In this document: positions 15,400-24,146 of the stretch, one piece after another
Layout of the letters: the number at the start of each line of letters is the position of its first letter
Numbering within the stretch: position 1 is the first letter of the stretch
Origin: Galbibacter mesophilus
GTDB taxonomy: Bacteria; Bacteroidota; Bacteroidia; Flavobacteriales; Flavobacteriaceae
Assembly (NCBI RefSeq): GCF_023721415.1
Contig: NZ_JAMQVC010000001.1
Coordinates: forward strand, 1,364,001 to 1,428,000
Length of the DNA: 64,000 bases
Direction: 5' to 3'
Notes under the pieces: generated by a model
The model's database searches: none
What the model saw: only the letters and a program-made list of their open reading frames with translations
What the model was told of the DNA's origin: nothing
Made by a program: the position numbers and the translations under genes

Positions 15400-16586
15400 A
15401 AAATTCCATAAATCTTTTTTCTTTCAACAGCAAAATACCTTCCGACACGGCTGATCTGGACAAACTCCCCGTAACTGGTATATTCATAACCCTTATAGGA
15501 ATTGGAATTGTCGGAAGGGGCAAGCCCCCATTTGTTTTTCAGTATCCTCCGGATGTCGTTCGGTTCGAAGTTTTTGCGGCGCACCTTGGCGAGGTTCGAC
15601 ACGATTTCCCTCGGGGTGACCCTGAGCTCATCGGCACCGGTGGCCTCGAACATTTCGTAGAGCAGGTACACCGTTTCCCTCTCGACCGCATTATTGTTCA
15701 GCCAGACCAGTTTCTTTAGCGCCCTGGTCCTTATCTGCTCGGGGGTGAACCACATCCGTGTTTTCTTCTCGGAGGCATAGGGACGGTCAATAAGGAACTG
15801 TAGAAAAGCGGGTATTTCAGAAATGAGCTTTTGCAGGTATTCGGTGTCCTCGGTATCGAAAGGAGGTACTTTTCTGACCCAAAAACGTATTTCATTGGAA
15901 TCTATCAGGATGAACGTATCCTCATTGTTGCTGCAGAGAATGAACTTCCCGAAGAATTCGACTTCCTCCCGGTCCTTGCCCTTGGCCTCCACCTTGTCCT
16001 TGTCGGTGGTGCTCAAGTATTTTAGCCGTTCGGTGATCTCTTTTTTATCGAAGAACACCTCGTCCACCGCTACGATCACCTTTGATACCCAATCCGCATT
16101 GAACTGTGAGGAAAAACTGTCCCCCTTGATATATGTCATGTTCTGGCCAAATATGGCCTTGAGCCATTTGATAAAGGTGCTCTTTCCAGTGCCACGTTCT
16201 TTACTCACCAGGCATAAGATGGGCAATATCTGTGAGGGGTTTTCATAGAGGATCTTTAGGTAGTCCAGTCCAAGCTCGGCCTGTTCCCCGAAGATGTGCC
16301 CCACAAACCCCATGGAAACGGGGCATTTGCCCTTCTTGGGGGCAATGGGCAGCTCGTGGTAGGTGTTGTAGGAATTGCCAACGGTTTGCCTGTAATCTAT
16401 ATGTTCGGGGATACAGCAGAACCCGTCCAGTTTTGGGATCTTGGAAAGATAGGACTTCCCGTGGTCCGCAATGATCGTTTCCTTGTTCCACCGGACCATT
16501 ATGGAAATGGAATCCCCCGAAATCAGGGGTTTTTCGATATCTTTCCAATATGTGGTCCCGATACGTCTGTACGGTATCTTTTTCAT
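15381..16586 (-). CDS. Primase-helicase family ATPase (island replication)
   Basis: A 401-residue protein with a superfamily 3-like helicase core. Walker A is SKERGTGKSTFIKWLKAIFG (~125-145), Walker B is VIVAVDEVFFD (~170-180), and sensor FILCSNNEDTF follows. A C-terminal winged-helix-like stretch (~320-400) includes TPREIVSNLAKVRRKNFEPNDIRRILKNKWGL. It resembles the primase-helicase proteins of Bacteroidota mobile elements. It would unwind DNA at the adjacent iteron cluster, working with the Toprim primase downstream and the SSB. Complete; the gene starts 27 bp after the excisionase-like gene. Confidence 0.88.
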   Translation of the reverse strand: MKKIPYRRIGTTYWKDIEKPLISGDSISIMVRWNKETIIADHGKSYLSKIPKLDGFCCIPEHIDYRQTVGNSYNTYHELPIAPKKGKCPVSMGFVGHIFGEQAELGLDYLKILYENPSQILPILCLVSKERGTGKSTFIKWLKAIFGQNMTYIKGDSFSSQFNADWVSKVIVAVDEVFFDKKEITERLKYLSTTDKDKVEAKGKDREEVEFFGKFILCSNNEDTFILIDSNEIRFWVRKVPPFDTEDTEYLQKLISEIPAFLQFLIDRPYASEKKTRMWFTPEQIRTRALKKLVWLNNNAVERETVYLLYEMFEATGADELRVTPREIVSNLAKVRRKNFEPNDIRRILKNKWGLAPSDNSNSYKGYEYTSYGEFVQISRVGRYFAVERKKIYGIFDEMMN

Positions 16587-16613
16587 TAGAAAAGTATTTA
16601 AAGTGGATGTTAT

Positions 16614-16907
16614 CTAGGATTTTCCCTTTTTCAGGAGTTGTCTGTTGAATTCATGTTCCAGCTGGTCATCCAACAGTTCGGAGTTCCCCATAAGCCATTC
16701 ATCGATGGCATCCTTATCGAAGAACTTTTGGCGGATGTGTTTGTTGTTGCCCATTGGGATCAACCGCAAATGGGTCAGTTTATAGATTTTGCTTTTGGAA
16801 AGTCCTGTGTATTGTGAAAGGTCTTCCACATTCAGGACCTTTTTGTTCTGGGACAGCAATGCCTTGATGTCCTCCAATAGGGCCACAACGTTCTCTTGCT
16901 CATTCAT
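16614..16907 (-). CDS. Excisionase-like helix-turn-helix protein
   Basis: A 97-residue protein with a MerR/AlpA-type winged HTH: VLNVEDLSQYTGLSKSKIYKLTHLRLIPMG (~18-48) followed by FFDKDAIDEWLMGNSE. This is the standard small DNA-binding protein that precedes primase-helicase genes on Bacteroidota integrative elements and is annotated as excisionase family or HTH-domain protein. It may control excision or expression of the replication genes just downstream, with which it is probably co-transcribed. Confidence 0.85.
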   Translation of the reverse strand: MNEQENVVALLEDIKALLSQNKKVLNVEDLSQYTGLSKSKIYKLTHLRLIPMGNNKHIRQKFFDKDAIDEWLMGNSELLDDQLEHEFNRQLLKKGKS

Positions 16908-17034
16908 TGTTTTAAAATTTTTGGTTAATGATGAGTAAAAGGCCTTTTACGTTTTAGTGTACAGGGCAAATATATGACAGCAGATATTGCCAAATCAATA
17001 GCATAACGGCAGTTATGGTTTAATTATCCATTAA

Positions 17035-17709
17035 TTATTTAAGGGAGAAGACATTTTTCCAATATTGTTCGTAGGCAGTGCCCTTTTCCGTGGAAAGGTC
17101 GCCCTTCCAATTGGAAAAACTGGATTTTAGGGTATCGTAATTAATAGGTTTGCGGTTCATGAGAAAGGAATCCCTGAGCATTTCAAAAAAGATTTTTTTC
17201 TGGACATCGGTAAAGTGTTCAATCCCATCCTGAATAAGTACATGGAACATGGAAAAAAGCATGCGGTGGTTGGCACCTTCCTTGCTTTTGTTCTTTTCGC
17301 GAAAATTTATCTTCTTCTGTACATGCCGGCGGTTCAACAGCAAATTAAAGTCGATAAGCTCATCTTTGTCAAACTTGAGAAGTTCGTAATTAACTGTTTC
17401 CCATTTAACGGAGATATATTGGAACGGGTACAGCCTACTATCCTTGATCCTCTTTTTTTCATAGTAGGTCGCAAATAGTATAATCAATAAAATTCCTATA
17501 AAAAGGTACCCAAAATAGTACCCAAGTTTTTGACCAATGGAAACTTGTGAGCTGAACAGCATGAGCACCAAACCGTAAACGGCGATGCAAACAATTAAAA
17601 AATAAAGGCGGGCACTATTGCTGCTCATGGAACTCCGCCTAAAGAAATGGTCTATGGCGTCATCCAATTTGCACCATAGGATGGCCAGCTTTCTGATTAT
17701 TTTTTCCAT
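17035..17709 (-). CDS. Unrecognised island protein with two membrane segments
   Basis: 224 residues from ATG 17709 (MEKIIRKLAILWCKLDDA). Two strong hydrophobic segments (YFLIVCIAVYGLVLMLF and GYYFGYLFIGILLIILFAT, ~34-78) are followed by a soluble, charged C-terminal domain of about 140 residues. An upstream in-frame ATG at 17856 lies inside the tRNA gene, and its extra residues derive from the tRNA terminator and repeats, so I reject it. I do not recognise a family. It is the gene nearest the tRNA, where an integrase is often found, but it has no integrase catalytic residues. Confidence 0.6.
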   Translation of the reverse strand: MEKIIRKLAILWCKLDDAIDHFFRRSSMSSNSARLYFLIVCIAVYGLVLMLFSSQVSIGQKLGYYFGYLFIGILLIILFATYYEKKRIKDSRLYPFQYISVKWETVNYELLKFDKDELIDFNLLLNRRHVQKKINFREKNKSKEGANHRMLFSMFHVLIQDGIEHFTDVQKKIFFEMLRDSFLMNRKPINYDTLKSSFSNWKGDLSTEKGTAYEQYWKNVFSLK

Positions 17710-17761
17710 TTGAGTGCTTATGTAGGCATCAAGATAAGAAATAAATAAAAAAGCACTTATT

Positions 17762-17780
17762 GTTGTACCTATGTTGTACC
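17762..17780 (-). repeat. Two direct GTTGTACC repeats, possible integrase arm sites
   Basis: GTTGTACC at 17762-17769 and 17773-17780, 11 bp apart, just inside the island end next to the tRNA. Short phased direct repeats beside an attachment site are typical of tyrosine-recombinase arm-binding sites. Inference only. Confidence 0.35.
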
Positions 17781-17792
17781 CAAGGAAATCAA

Positions 17793-17821
17793 AAAAGCCA
17801 CTCAATCTTTTGAATGGCTTT
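17793..17821 (-). terminator. tRNA-Asn terminator
   Basis: On the minus strand AAAGCCATTCA pairs with TGAGTGGCTTTT (plus coordinates 17811-17821 and 17793-17804) followed by a T run. It lies 12 bp after the tRNA 3' end and would end the tRNA transcript. Confidence 0.75.
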
Positions 17822-17832
17822 CTAATGTTAAG

Positions 17833-17906
17833 CTCCCCCTCTTGGGCTCGAACCAAGGACCCTCTGATTAACAGTCAGATGCTCTAACCAACTGAGCTAA
17901 GGAGGA
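17833..17906 (-). tRNA. tRNA-Asn (anticodon GTT)
   Basis: Cloverleaf on the minus strand: acceptor arm TCCTCCT / AGGGGGA, D-arm with TAGCTCAGTTGGTTAGAGC, anticodon stem CTGAC / of loop CTGTTAA with anticodon GTT, and T-arm with GGTTCGAGCC. 74 nt including the discriminator base, CCA not encoded. Its 3' end marks the junction between the island (left) and the core genome (right), a common insertion site. Confidence 0.96.
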
Positions 17907-18035
17907 ATTTATTTTTATAGTTACTTTCTCGCTTGCCTTATTTCATGCCTCTTGAGAAGAGTTTTATTCCTTTTTTGCGGATGCAAATATATATGTTTTT
18001 TTCTTTAAGGCAAACAAAAAATTATTTTTTTTATT

Positions 18036-19361
18036 TTATTTAAAAATCGCCTTGTAAAGATCGTTTCCGTTGGCGTACAAAAGTAAGGCAATTAATAGAA
18101 AGAACCCAACCATTTGTGCATATTCTAAGAATTTTTCACTTGGCTTCCTTCCGGTAATCATTTCATACAATAGAAACATTACGTGTCCGCCATCCAGTGC
18201 AGGGATGGGTAAAATGTTCATAAATGCCAGAATAATAGATATAAAGGCTGTTGAAAGCCAAAATCCTTGCCAGTCCCAAGTATCGGGAAACAGCTTGGCA
18301 ATCGTTCCAAATCCGCCTACTTCTGTCGCTCCTTTTTTAGTGAAAAGGAACTTCATGGAGCTTACATAATCCCGAAGCGTCCAATATCCGTGTTCGATTC
18401 CGGCAGGAATAGCTTCAGCAAACGAATATTCTTTAGTGTTAATCTTTATATCCTTTATAGGTGATTTAAATGAAACACCAATGGTATTGTCCTCTCTTGC
18501 TGTTAAAGTAATGGTATCTGTTACTTTATTTCTTGCAATAACTAAACTAAGAGGATTGCCTTCATTCTTTTTAATTTTTTGAACCATTTCATCTCTAAAA
18601 GTAATGGCTTCTCCATTTACCGAAATTATTTTGTCATTGAGCTTCAACCCGGCAAGGGCGGCTGGAGATTCTGGGATAACGCTATCAATAACGGGTTCTA
18701 CACGTGGGGTTAATGGATATAAAGCTCCTTGTGTGTACAGATAGGTGCCTAGGGAATCTGGTATGCTCAAAACTTCCTTTTTTCCATCAGCATGTTTCAC
18801 TTCTACAGTACTAGCACCTCTCACAACCAAACGACGGCTAACGTCTAAAATATTTTCAGGTTGCTCACCATCTACTTTCAGTATTTTATCACCGTCTTTA
18901 AAACCGTACTGTTTTAACTGTTCCGCTACAGCAAAACCATTTGGAAAAGCATTTTGGGAAATTTCTTCTTTACCCCAAACAAACAATACCATGGCATAAA
19001 TTAAAAATCCTAAAATAAGGTTTACGGTTACACCACCAATCATTATAATTAAACGTTGCCAAGCTGGTTTGGAGCGAAACTCCCATGGTTGAGGTGGTTG
19101 CGCCATTTGTTCTTTGTCCATGCTCTCATCGATCATTCCAGATATTTTTACATATCCTCCCAGCGGAAGCCAACCAATACCGTAAACGGTTTCTCCTATT
19201 TTCTTTTTGAAAAGCGCGAACTTAACATCAAAAAACAAAAAGAATTTCTCTACCCGTGTTTTAAAAATCTTTGCAGGGATAAAATGCCCTAGCTCATGTA
19301 GAATAATAAGTATTGATAAACTTAAAAAAAGTTGGATTCCTTTAACTAAAATCGGACTCAT
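18036..19361 (-). CDS. rseP: Site-2 protease RseP
   Basis: An intramembrane zinc metalloprotease that cleaves membrane-bound regulators such as anti-sigma factors. From ATG 19361 (MSPILVKGIQLFLSLS) it has about 441 residues: the zinc motif HELGH in the first membrane helix, PDZ domains in the middle (KILKVDGEQPENILDV and LAGLKLNDKIISVNG) and the third ligand in NILPIPALDGGH. An upstream ATG at 19406 is in frame, but a promoter box lies at 19388-19395 on the minus strand, which favours the shorter form. First core gene right of the tRNA. Confidence 0.94.
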   Translation of the reverse strand: MSPILVKGIQLFLSLSILIILHELGHFIPAKIFKTRVEKFFLFFDVKFALFKKKIGETVYGIGWLPLGGYVKISGMIDESMDKEQMAQPPQPWEFRSKPAWQRLIIMIGGVTVNLILGFLIYAMVLFVWGKEEISQNAFPNGFAVAEQLKQYGFKDGDKILKVDGEQPENILDVSRRLVVRGASTVEVKHADGKKEVLSIPDSLGTYLYTQGALYPLTPRVEPVIDSVIPESPAALAGLKLNDKIISVNGEAITFRDEMVQKIKKNEGNPLSLVIARNKVTDTITLTAREDNTIGVSFKSPIKDIKINTKEYSFAEAIPAGIEHGYWTLRDYVSSMKFLFTKKGATEVGGFGTIAKLFPDTWDWQGFWLSTAFISIILAFMNILPIPALDGGHVMFLLYEMITGRKPSEKFLEYAQMVGFFLLIALLLYANGNDLYKAIFK

Positions 19362-19387
19362 AAAATTGGTTTCATTTTCAAATCGCA

Positions 19388-19419
19388 CAAAAGTAAGGTT
19401 TTCCATCTACTTACCACAA
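19388..19419 (-). promoter_or_regulatory. rseP promoter
   Basis: Minus strand -7 box TACTTTTG (19388-19395) and a TTG at 19417-19419, with a 21-bp spacer. It fits the Bacteroidota consensus and decides the rseP start. Confidence 0.55.
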
Positions 19420-19490
19420 TCAAAATGAACTAAGGGTTTGTTTTTATGACGGATTTAAGACTAAAAGATGAGCATTCGTAATGAAAATTG

Positions 19491-19498
19491 TATTTTTG
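19491..19498 (+). promoter_or_regulatory. -7 box for the SCO gene
   Basis: TATTTTTG matches TAnnTTTG and lies 23 bp before the preferred start at 19522. No TTG at the ideal distance. Confidence 0.45.
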
Positions 19499-19521
19499 CA
19501 AGCACTAAATTAAGTCGAGGA

Positions 19522-20193
19522 ATGCTTCAGTTTTTCAGCAAATTTAAATACTTGTTTATAACGCTTTGCGTACTTTCAATAATCATTGTTAGTTTAATTT
19601 ACCAAGCTTTGAAACCAAAGGAAAGGTTATTGGTATATGAACCGTCTATGGTGAACGCAGAATTAGTAGATACCAGTATTCAGCATATAAGAAAATACCA
19701 CACTATTGCTCCGTTTGAATTGATTAATCAAAATGGAGATACCATTACAGAAGCAGATTATAAAGATAAAATCTATGTAGCCGATTTCTTTTTTACTACT
19801 TGCTTGACTATTTGTCCGAAAATGACAGATAATATGGTAAGTATTCAGGAGAAAATTAAAAATGATCCTGAGGTGATGTTGTTGTCGCATTCCGTGACCC
19901 CAAAAATTGACTCTGTCCCAAGACTGAAAGCCTATGCGGAAGAAAAAGGAGTGATCGACACGAAATGGAATATGGTAACCGGTGATAAAAAGCAGATTTA
20001 CAATTTAGCCCGAAAAAGCTATTTGGCAGTTAAGACGCTTGGAGACGGTGGCCCTTTTGATATGATTCATACGGAAAACTTCGTTTTAGTTGATAAAAAG
20101 AAACGAATAAGGGGTTTTTACGACGGCACTAAAGAGGAGGAGATAGAAAAGCTCCTGCACGATATTGAAGTGCTGAAAAAGGAATACGAATAA
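19522..20193 (+). CDS. SCO1/SenC family copper chaperone-like thioredoxin protein
   Basis: About 223 residues from ATG 19522 (MLQFFSKFKYLFITL), an N-terminal membrane anchor followed by a thioredoxin fold facing the periplasm. The copper/redox motif is CLTIC (CxxxC), and the conserved His is in DMIHTENFVLVDKKKRIRGFYDG. Its probable role is delivery of copper to cytochrome oxidase CuA. The in-frame ATG at 19468 precedes the -7 box and is unlikely. Confidence 0.9.
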   Translation: MLQFFSKFKYLFITLCVLSIIIVSLIYQALKPKERLLVYEPSMVNAELVDTSIQHIRKYHTIAPFELINQNGDTITEADYKDKIYVADFFFTTCLTICPKMTDNMVSIQEKIKNDPEVMLLSHSVTPKIDSVPRLKAYAEEKGVIDTKWNMVTGDKKQIYNLARKSYLAVKTLGDGGPFDMIHTENFVLVDKKKRIRGFYDGTKEEEIEKLLHDIEVLKKEYE

Positions 20194-20226
20194 AAAGTCA
20201 GCTTAAGTAAACTTCAAACTGACTTT
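20194..20226. terminator. Convergent terminator between SCO and lipocalin genes
   Basis: AAAGTCAG (20194-20201) / CTGACTTT (20219-20226) hairpin with A and T rich flanks. Serves both converging genes. Confidence 0.65.
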
Positions 20227-20240
20227 CTTGAATTTTATAT

Positions 20241-20768
20241 CTACTCGGCTTTGTCGTGTTCTACCCAAATCAATTCTGAGGTATCGTAACCAATTTGTTT
20301 CGCCTTTTTTAAATAATCATCTTTAATGTACAGTGGGATTTCCGGTGTTCTCGAAAGTATCCATAAATAATCTAAATTTTTGCCTACAATAAGGGCGTAC
20401 TTGTAATCGTCATCAATCTTAATAACATTATAACCAGAATAAAACGGTCCGAAAAAAGAAACTTTTAACTTTCCCACATCGGGGTTTTCTACAAACTTGG
20501 CTTTTCCTGTAGCCGTTTCCCATTCTTCTTTTTTAAAATTATAACCACGGTTTATTACTTTAATCTTGCCGTCCTCTCGCAAAGAATAGGTTGCGGTGGT
20601 GTTGTTCAAATTTTCTTCAAACTTAAAATCCAACCGTGCAATTTCATACCATTTTCCAAGATAAGCTTCACTGTTAAAAGGTTGCACAGCTTCTACGCCT
20701 TTCGGAATGGTTTGACAGGATTGGCAAATGACTGCTAGTACTGCAAATAGCATGAAAAACTTTTTCAT
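20241..20768 (-). CDS. Bacterial lipocalin (Blc-like lipoprotein)
   Basis: About 175 residues from ATG 20768 (MKKFFMLFAVLAVICQSC), with a signal peptide and lipobox Cys. The lipocalin signature FNSEAYLGKWYEIARLDFKFEENL follows, then the GFNFKKEEWETATGKAKF-like middle and YALIVGKNLDYLWILSRTP near the end, both typical of Blc. Outer-membrane lipoprotein thought to bind lipids or lysophospholipids. The ORF is open to 20807, but the longer start spoils the signal peptide. Confidence 0.92.
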   Translation of the reverse strand: MKKFFMLFAVLAVICQSCQTIPKGVEAVQPFNSEAYLGKWYEIARLDFKFEENLNNTTATYSLREDGKIKVINRGYNFKKEEWETATGKAKFVENPDVGKLKVSFFGPFYSGYNVIKIDDDYKYALIVGKNLDYLWILSRTPEIPLYIKDDYLKKAKQIGYDTSELIWVEHDKAE

Positions 20769-20904
20769 AGTGTTGTTTTTTCTAAAGGTAGGTATGAAAA
20801 GTTTCAATTTTGTAAAATGAAAATTAAAGTCTTCTAAAAAATATCATAATTGATGCGCGTCTTAAACATCTATTAAATAATTTCACCAAACCTATTTTTT
20901 ATAT

Positions 20905-20912
20905 TACTTTTG
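20905..20912 (+). promoter_or_regulatory. -7 box for feoAB
   Basis: TACTTTTG fits TAnnTTTG, 28 bp before the feoA start. No clear TTG at -33 and no obvious Fur box was recognised. Confidence 0.45.
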
Positions 20913-20939
20913 CTTACTTAAAATCAATCTAAATAATAG

Positions 20940-21182
20940 TTGAAGTTGACGATTGCAAATTTAAAGAGAGGACAAAAAGCGATAATTAAAGAATTTTCTA
21001 CGGACAACATTCCCATTAAGCTTTTGGAAATGGGGTGCCTACCTGGCAACGAAGTAGAACTTTTGCAGATTGCACCGTTTAGAGATCCTTTGTATTTAAA
21101 TATCAATGGTTCTTTTTTAGCTATTCGAAGAGAAACCGCACTTCAAATTGAAATAGATATTTTAGAAAGCAAGTCCGTATGA
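20940..21182 (+). CDS. feoA: FeoA domain protein
   Basis: An 80-residue SH3-like FeoA protein, a small partner of the ferrous iron transporter FeoB. It shows LKRGQKAIIKEF and LLEMGCLPGNEVELLQIAPF, the canonical FeoA core. The start appears to be TTG (20940), since no ATG lies at the right place. Its stop overlaps the feoB start (ATGA), so the two are coupled. Confidence 0.9.
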   Translation: MKLTIANLKRGQKAIIKEFSTDNIPIKLLEMGCLPGNEVELLQIAPFRDPLYLNINGSFLAIRRETALQIEIDILESKSV

Positions 21183-23278
21183 GTAAACAGATTAATGTAG
21201 CCCTCATCGGGAATCCTAATACAGGAAAAACTTCAGTATTCAATCAACTTACAGGTTTAAACCAAAAAGTAGGGAATTATCCAGGCATTACCGTAGAGAA
21301 AAAAGAAGGCGTGTGTAAGCTTCCCAGAGGAGTTAAAGCACATATTATCGATTTACCAGGAACCTACAGTTTAAATGCCAATTCGTTGGATGAAAATGTG
21401 GTAATTGAGCTTCTACTGAATAAAAACGATAAAGATTTTCCAGATGTTGCTGTTGTAATCACCGATGTGGAAAACTTAAAGCGAAACTTACTGCTTTTTA
21501 CCCAAATTAAAGACCTAAAAATTCCGACCATTTTAGTGATTAACATGGCAGATAGAATGAAACGCCGTGGTATTTCCTTAGATGTGGAGCTTTTAGAGCA
21601 AAAATTAAACACCAAAATTGCTGTTGTAAGTACCCGAAAGAGACAGGGTGTGGAAAAGGTTAAGGAGCTTATTGCTAATTACAAAAATATCTCCACAGAC
21701 CCATGCGTGGACACCACGGTAATAGAACCGGAATATTTTAACGGACTAAAAGCTGCTTTTCCAAATCAGGATATTTACAAACTTTGGTTGGTAATTACCC
21801 AAGACGCCAATTTTGTAAAGTTAGATAGAAACTTGGTAAAAGACACTTCTGCCTTTTCTACCAAGTCGAAAACCGAATTAAAGCGACTACAGCATAAAGA
21901 AACCGTTTTGCGATACCAATTTATAAATGGTGTGCTTAAAGAAGGGTACAAAATAGATGCCAATGCCGCTAAAGGTTTTCGTGCATCTTTAGATCGAATC
22001 CTTACCCATAAAGTTTGGGGATACGTTATTTTCTTTTTGATTTTGCTCACTATTTTTCAAGCCATTTACGATTGGAGCAGCTATCCAATGGATTTTATTG
22101 ATGCTACTTTTGCCTCCTTAAGTGAATGGGTTAAGGAAACTATGCCGGCCGGATCACTTACTAATTTAATTGCTGAAGGAATTATTCCAGGCTTGGGTGG
22201 TATTGTTATTTTTATACCACAAATCGCTTTTCTATTCCTATTTATTTCTGTTTTGGAAGAATCCGGCTACATGAGTCGGGTGGTTTTTTTAATGGATAGA
22301 ATCATGCGAAAATTCGGATTAAGCGGGAAAAGTGTTGTGCCCCTAATTTCGGGAACGGCATGTGCTATCCCTGCCGTAATGGCAACCAGAAATATAGAAA
22401 ATTGGAAAGAACGATTAATAACCATTTTAGTAACTCCTTTTACAACCTGTTCTGCACGACTGCCAGTTTACCTTATCATAATTTCCCTTGTAATTCCCAA
22501 CACCCGGTTTTTAGGAATGAATTTACAAGGTATCACTTTAATGATGTTGTATTTATTAGGCTTTGGTATGGCAGTTTTCTCGGCATGGCTTTTAAATAAA
22601 ATACTTAAAATAAAAAGCCGCACTTTTTTCGTAGTGGAAATGCCAAGCTATAAAATGCCTTTGCCAAAAAATGTATTGATTACCGTGGTTGAAAAAACCA
22701 AAAGCTTTGTGTTTGGCGCAGGGAAAATTATTTTGGCTATCTCTATCGTATTGTGGTTTCTCGCGTCTAATGGACCTTCGGATAGGTTTGATAATGCTCG
22801 GGAAATTGTAACTGCACAGCCAGAAGCTGAAAATTTGCCGGAAGGCGATTTGGAAACTAAAATAGCGTCTTACAAACTTCAAAATTCTTATATTGGAATT
22901 GCCGGGAAAGCCATTGAACCTGCTATTTTACCGCTAGGTTACGACTGGAAAATAGGGATTGCCGTTATTAGCTCCTTTGCAGCACGGGAAGTTTTTGTAG
23001 GAACATTGGCAACCATTTACAGTGTAGGGAGTGACGAAGAGGAAACCATAAAGAACAGAATGGCTTCCGAAACGAATCCGATTACTGGAGAGCCACTTTT
23101 TAATTTAGCTTCAGGGATTTCGCTCCTTTTGTTTTATGCATTTGCTATGCAGTGTATGAGTACTTTAGCTATTGTTAAACGGGAAACAAATACATGGAAA
23201 TGGCCTGTGGCACAATTGGTATTTATGAGTGCATTTGCGTATCTTGTAGCTTTAGTGGCATATCAGCTTATAAAATAG
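21179..23278 (+). CDS. feoB: Ferrous iron transporter FeoB
   Basis: 699 residues, inner membrane. The N-terminal G domain has GNPNTGKTS (P-loop), GNYPGITVEKKEG (switch), DLPGTYS (G3) and VINMADR (G4, in place of NxxD). A linker follows, then the membrane domain with Gate motifs (ISGTACAIPAVMAT and the second Gate containing AAREVFVGTLATIYSVG). Imports Fe(II). The family member is full length. It forms an operon with feoA and the small Cys-rich gene after it. Confidence 0.97.
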   Translation: MSKQINVALIGNPNTGKTSVFNQLTGLNQKVGNYPGITVEKKEGVCKLPRGVKAHIIDLPGTYSLNANSLDENVVIELLLNKNDKDFPDVAVVITDVENLKRNLLLFTQIKDLKIPTILVINMADRMKRRGISLDVELLEQKLNTKIAVVSTRKRQGVEKVKELIANYKNISTDPCVDTTVIEPEYFNGLKAAFPNQDIYKLWLVITQDANFVKLDRNLVKDTSAFSTKSKTELKRLQHKETVLRYQFINGVLKEGYKIDANAAKGFRASLDRILTHKVWGYVIFFLILLTIFQAIYDWSSYPMDFIDATFASLSEWVKETMPAGSLTNLIAEGIIPGLGGIVIFIPQIAFLFLFISVLEESGYMSRVVFLMDRIMRKFGLSGKSVVPLISGTACAIPAVMATRNIENWKERLITILVTPFTTCSARLPVYLIIISLVIPNTRFLGMNLQGITLMMLYLLGFGMAVFSAWLLNKILKIKSRTFFVVEMPSYKMPLPKNVLITVVEKTKSFVFGAGKIILAISIVLWFLASNGPSDRFDNAREIVTAQPEAENLPEGDLETKIASYKLQNSYIGIAGKAIEPAILPLGYDWKIGIAVISSFAAREVFVGTLATIYSVGSDEEETIKNRMASETNPITGEPLFNLASGISLLLFYAFAMQCMSTLAIVKRETNTWKWPVAQLVFMSAFAYLVALVAYQLIK

Positions 23279-23285
23279 TTTTCAA

Positions 23286-23435
23286 ATGGATATTCAGAAT
23301 ATAGTGGTGTATTTAATTTTGTTTCTGGCAGTTGCTTATCTACTGCTGAAGTTTGTTTTTCCTAAAACACTGAATACTCTTTTAGGGAAAAGTAATGCTG
23401 GCGACTGCGGAGACGGAAATTGTAATTGCCATTAA
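23286..23435 (+). CDS. FeoB-associated small Cys-rich membrane protein
   Basis: 49 residues, below the usual ORF size cut-off. One membrane helix (IVVYLILFLAVAYLLLKFVF) and a Cys tail DCGDGNCNCH. Small FeoB-associated Cys-rich proteins follow feoB in many bacteria and may assist iron handling. It starts 7 bp after the feoB stop. Confidence 0.8.
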   Translation: MDIQNIVVYLILFLAVAYLLLKFVFPKTLNTLLGKSNAGDCGDGNCNCH

Positions 23436-23606
23436 TAGAACTCATTTTAAACTGTTCTTAATTGGCTGCAAAATGGTTTCTTTGCACCATATTTTCCCTT
23501 TTATTGTGCTCCGTAGCGCTGCTATGCAGCGTATAAAAGTAAAAATCTAATGCAAAAATCCCTATTTTTCGCTTCAATTTTAAAAGTTTAAATGAGTTCA
23601 TAGCCT

Positions 23607-24119
23607 ATGTCCAAACGCGATTTAAAAAAATATCTTTCCGAATTAAAAAAAGCAGAACTCGAAGACCAGATTATCGATTTGTACAATCGCTTCAAAGAGG
23701 TAAAAACGTATTATGATTTTGTTTTTAATCCGAAAGAAGATCGGCTCGTAGATGAAGCAAAGGCAAAAATATCCAACGAATATTTTCCAATTACACGAAA
23801 ACGTGCCAAAGCTCGGCGTTCTGTTGCGCAGAAGTACATAAAACATTTTAAAACACTTGGAGTGAATCCGTTGCTCATTGCAGATGTAATGTGGTATAAT
23901 TTGGAGATTGCACAGACATTCGATAGGGAAAGGCGTATAAAAAAAGATGCCTTTTACAAAAGTATGGCACGTTCTTTTGATGAAGCGGTAAAGTTTACGT
24001 TGCAAAACGGACTCATAAACGAGTTTAAAGAACGTTTACTAGTGGTTTTTCAAGAAGCAGAAGCCAATAACTGGCCGTATCTATCCTCTATGGAGCGTAC
24101 ACTCGATTTAATTGATTAA
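23607..24119 (+). CDS. DUF6155 family protein
   Basis: A 170-residue, helical, highly charged cytoplasmic protein (MSKRDLKKYLSELKKAELEDQIIDLYNRF). It matches the DUF6155 family as I know it from Flavobacteriia; the function is unknown. Three basic clusters (RKRAKARRS, RERRIKKD) could contact nucleic acid, which is speculation. It stands alone between feo and the SnoaL-like gene. Confidence 0.7.
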   Translation: MSKRDLKKYLSELKKAELEDQIIDLYNRFKEVKTYYDFVFNPKEDRLVDEAKAKISNEYFPITRKRAKARRSVAQKYIKHFKTLGVNPLLIADVMWYNLEIAQTFDRERRIKKDAFYKSMARSFDEAVKFTLQNGLINEFKERLLVVFQEAEANNWPYLSSMERTLDLID

Positions 24120-24146
24120 ATTAAGGGTTTCTAAAAGTTCATAAAA

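Noticed and set aside
17710-17856. N-terminal extension of the island membrane protein
   Set aside because: It would be translated from the tRNA 3' end, terminator and GTTGTACC repeats; an internal ATG at 17709 starts the real protein.
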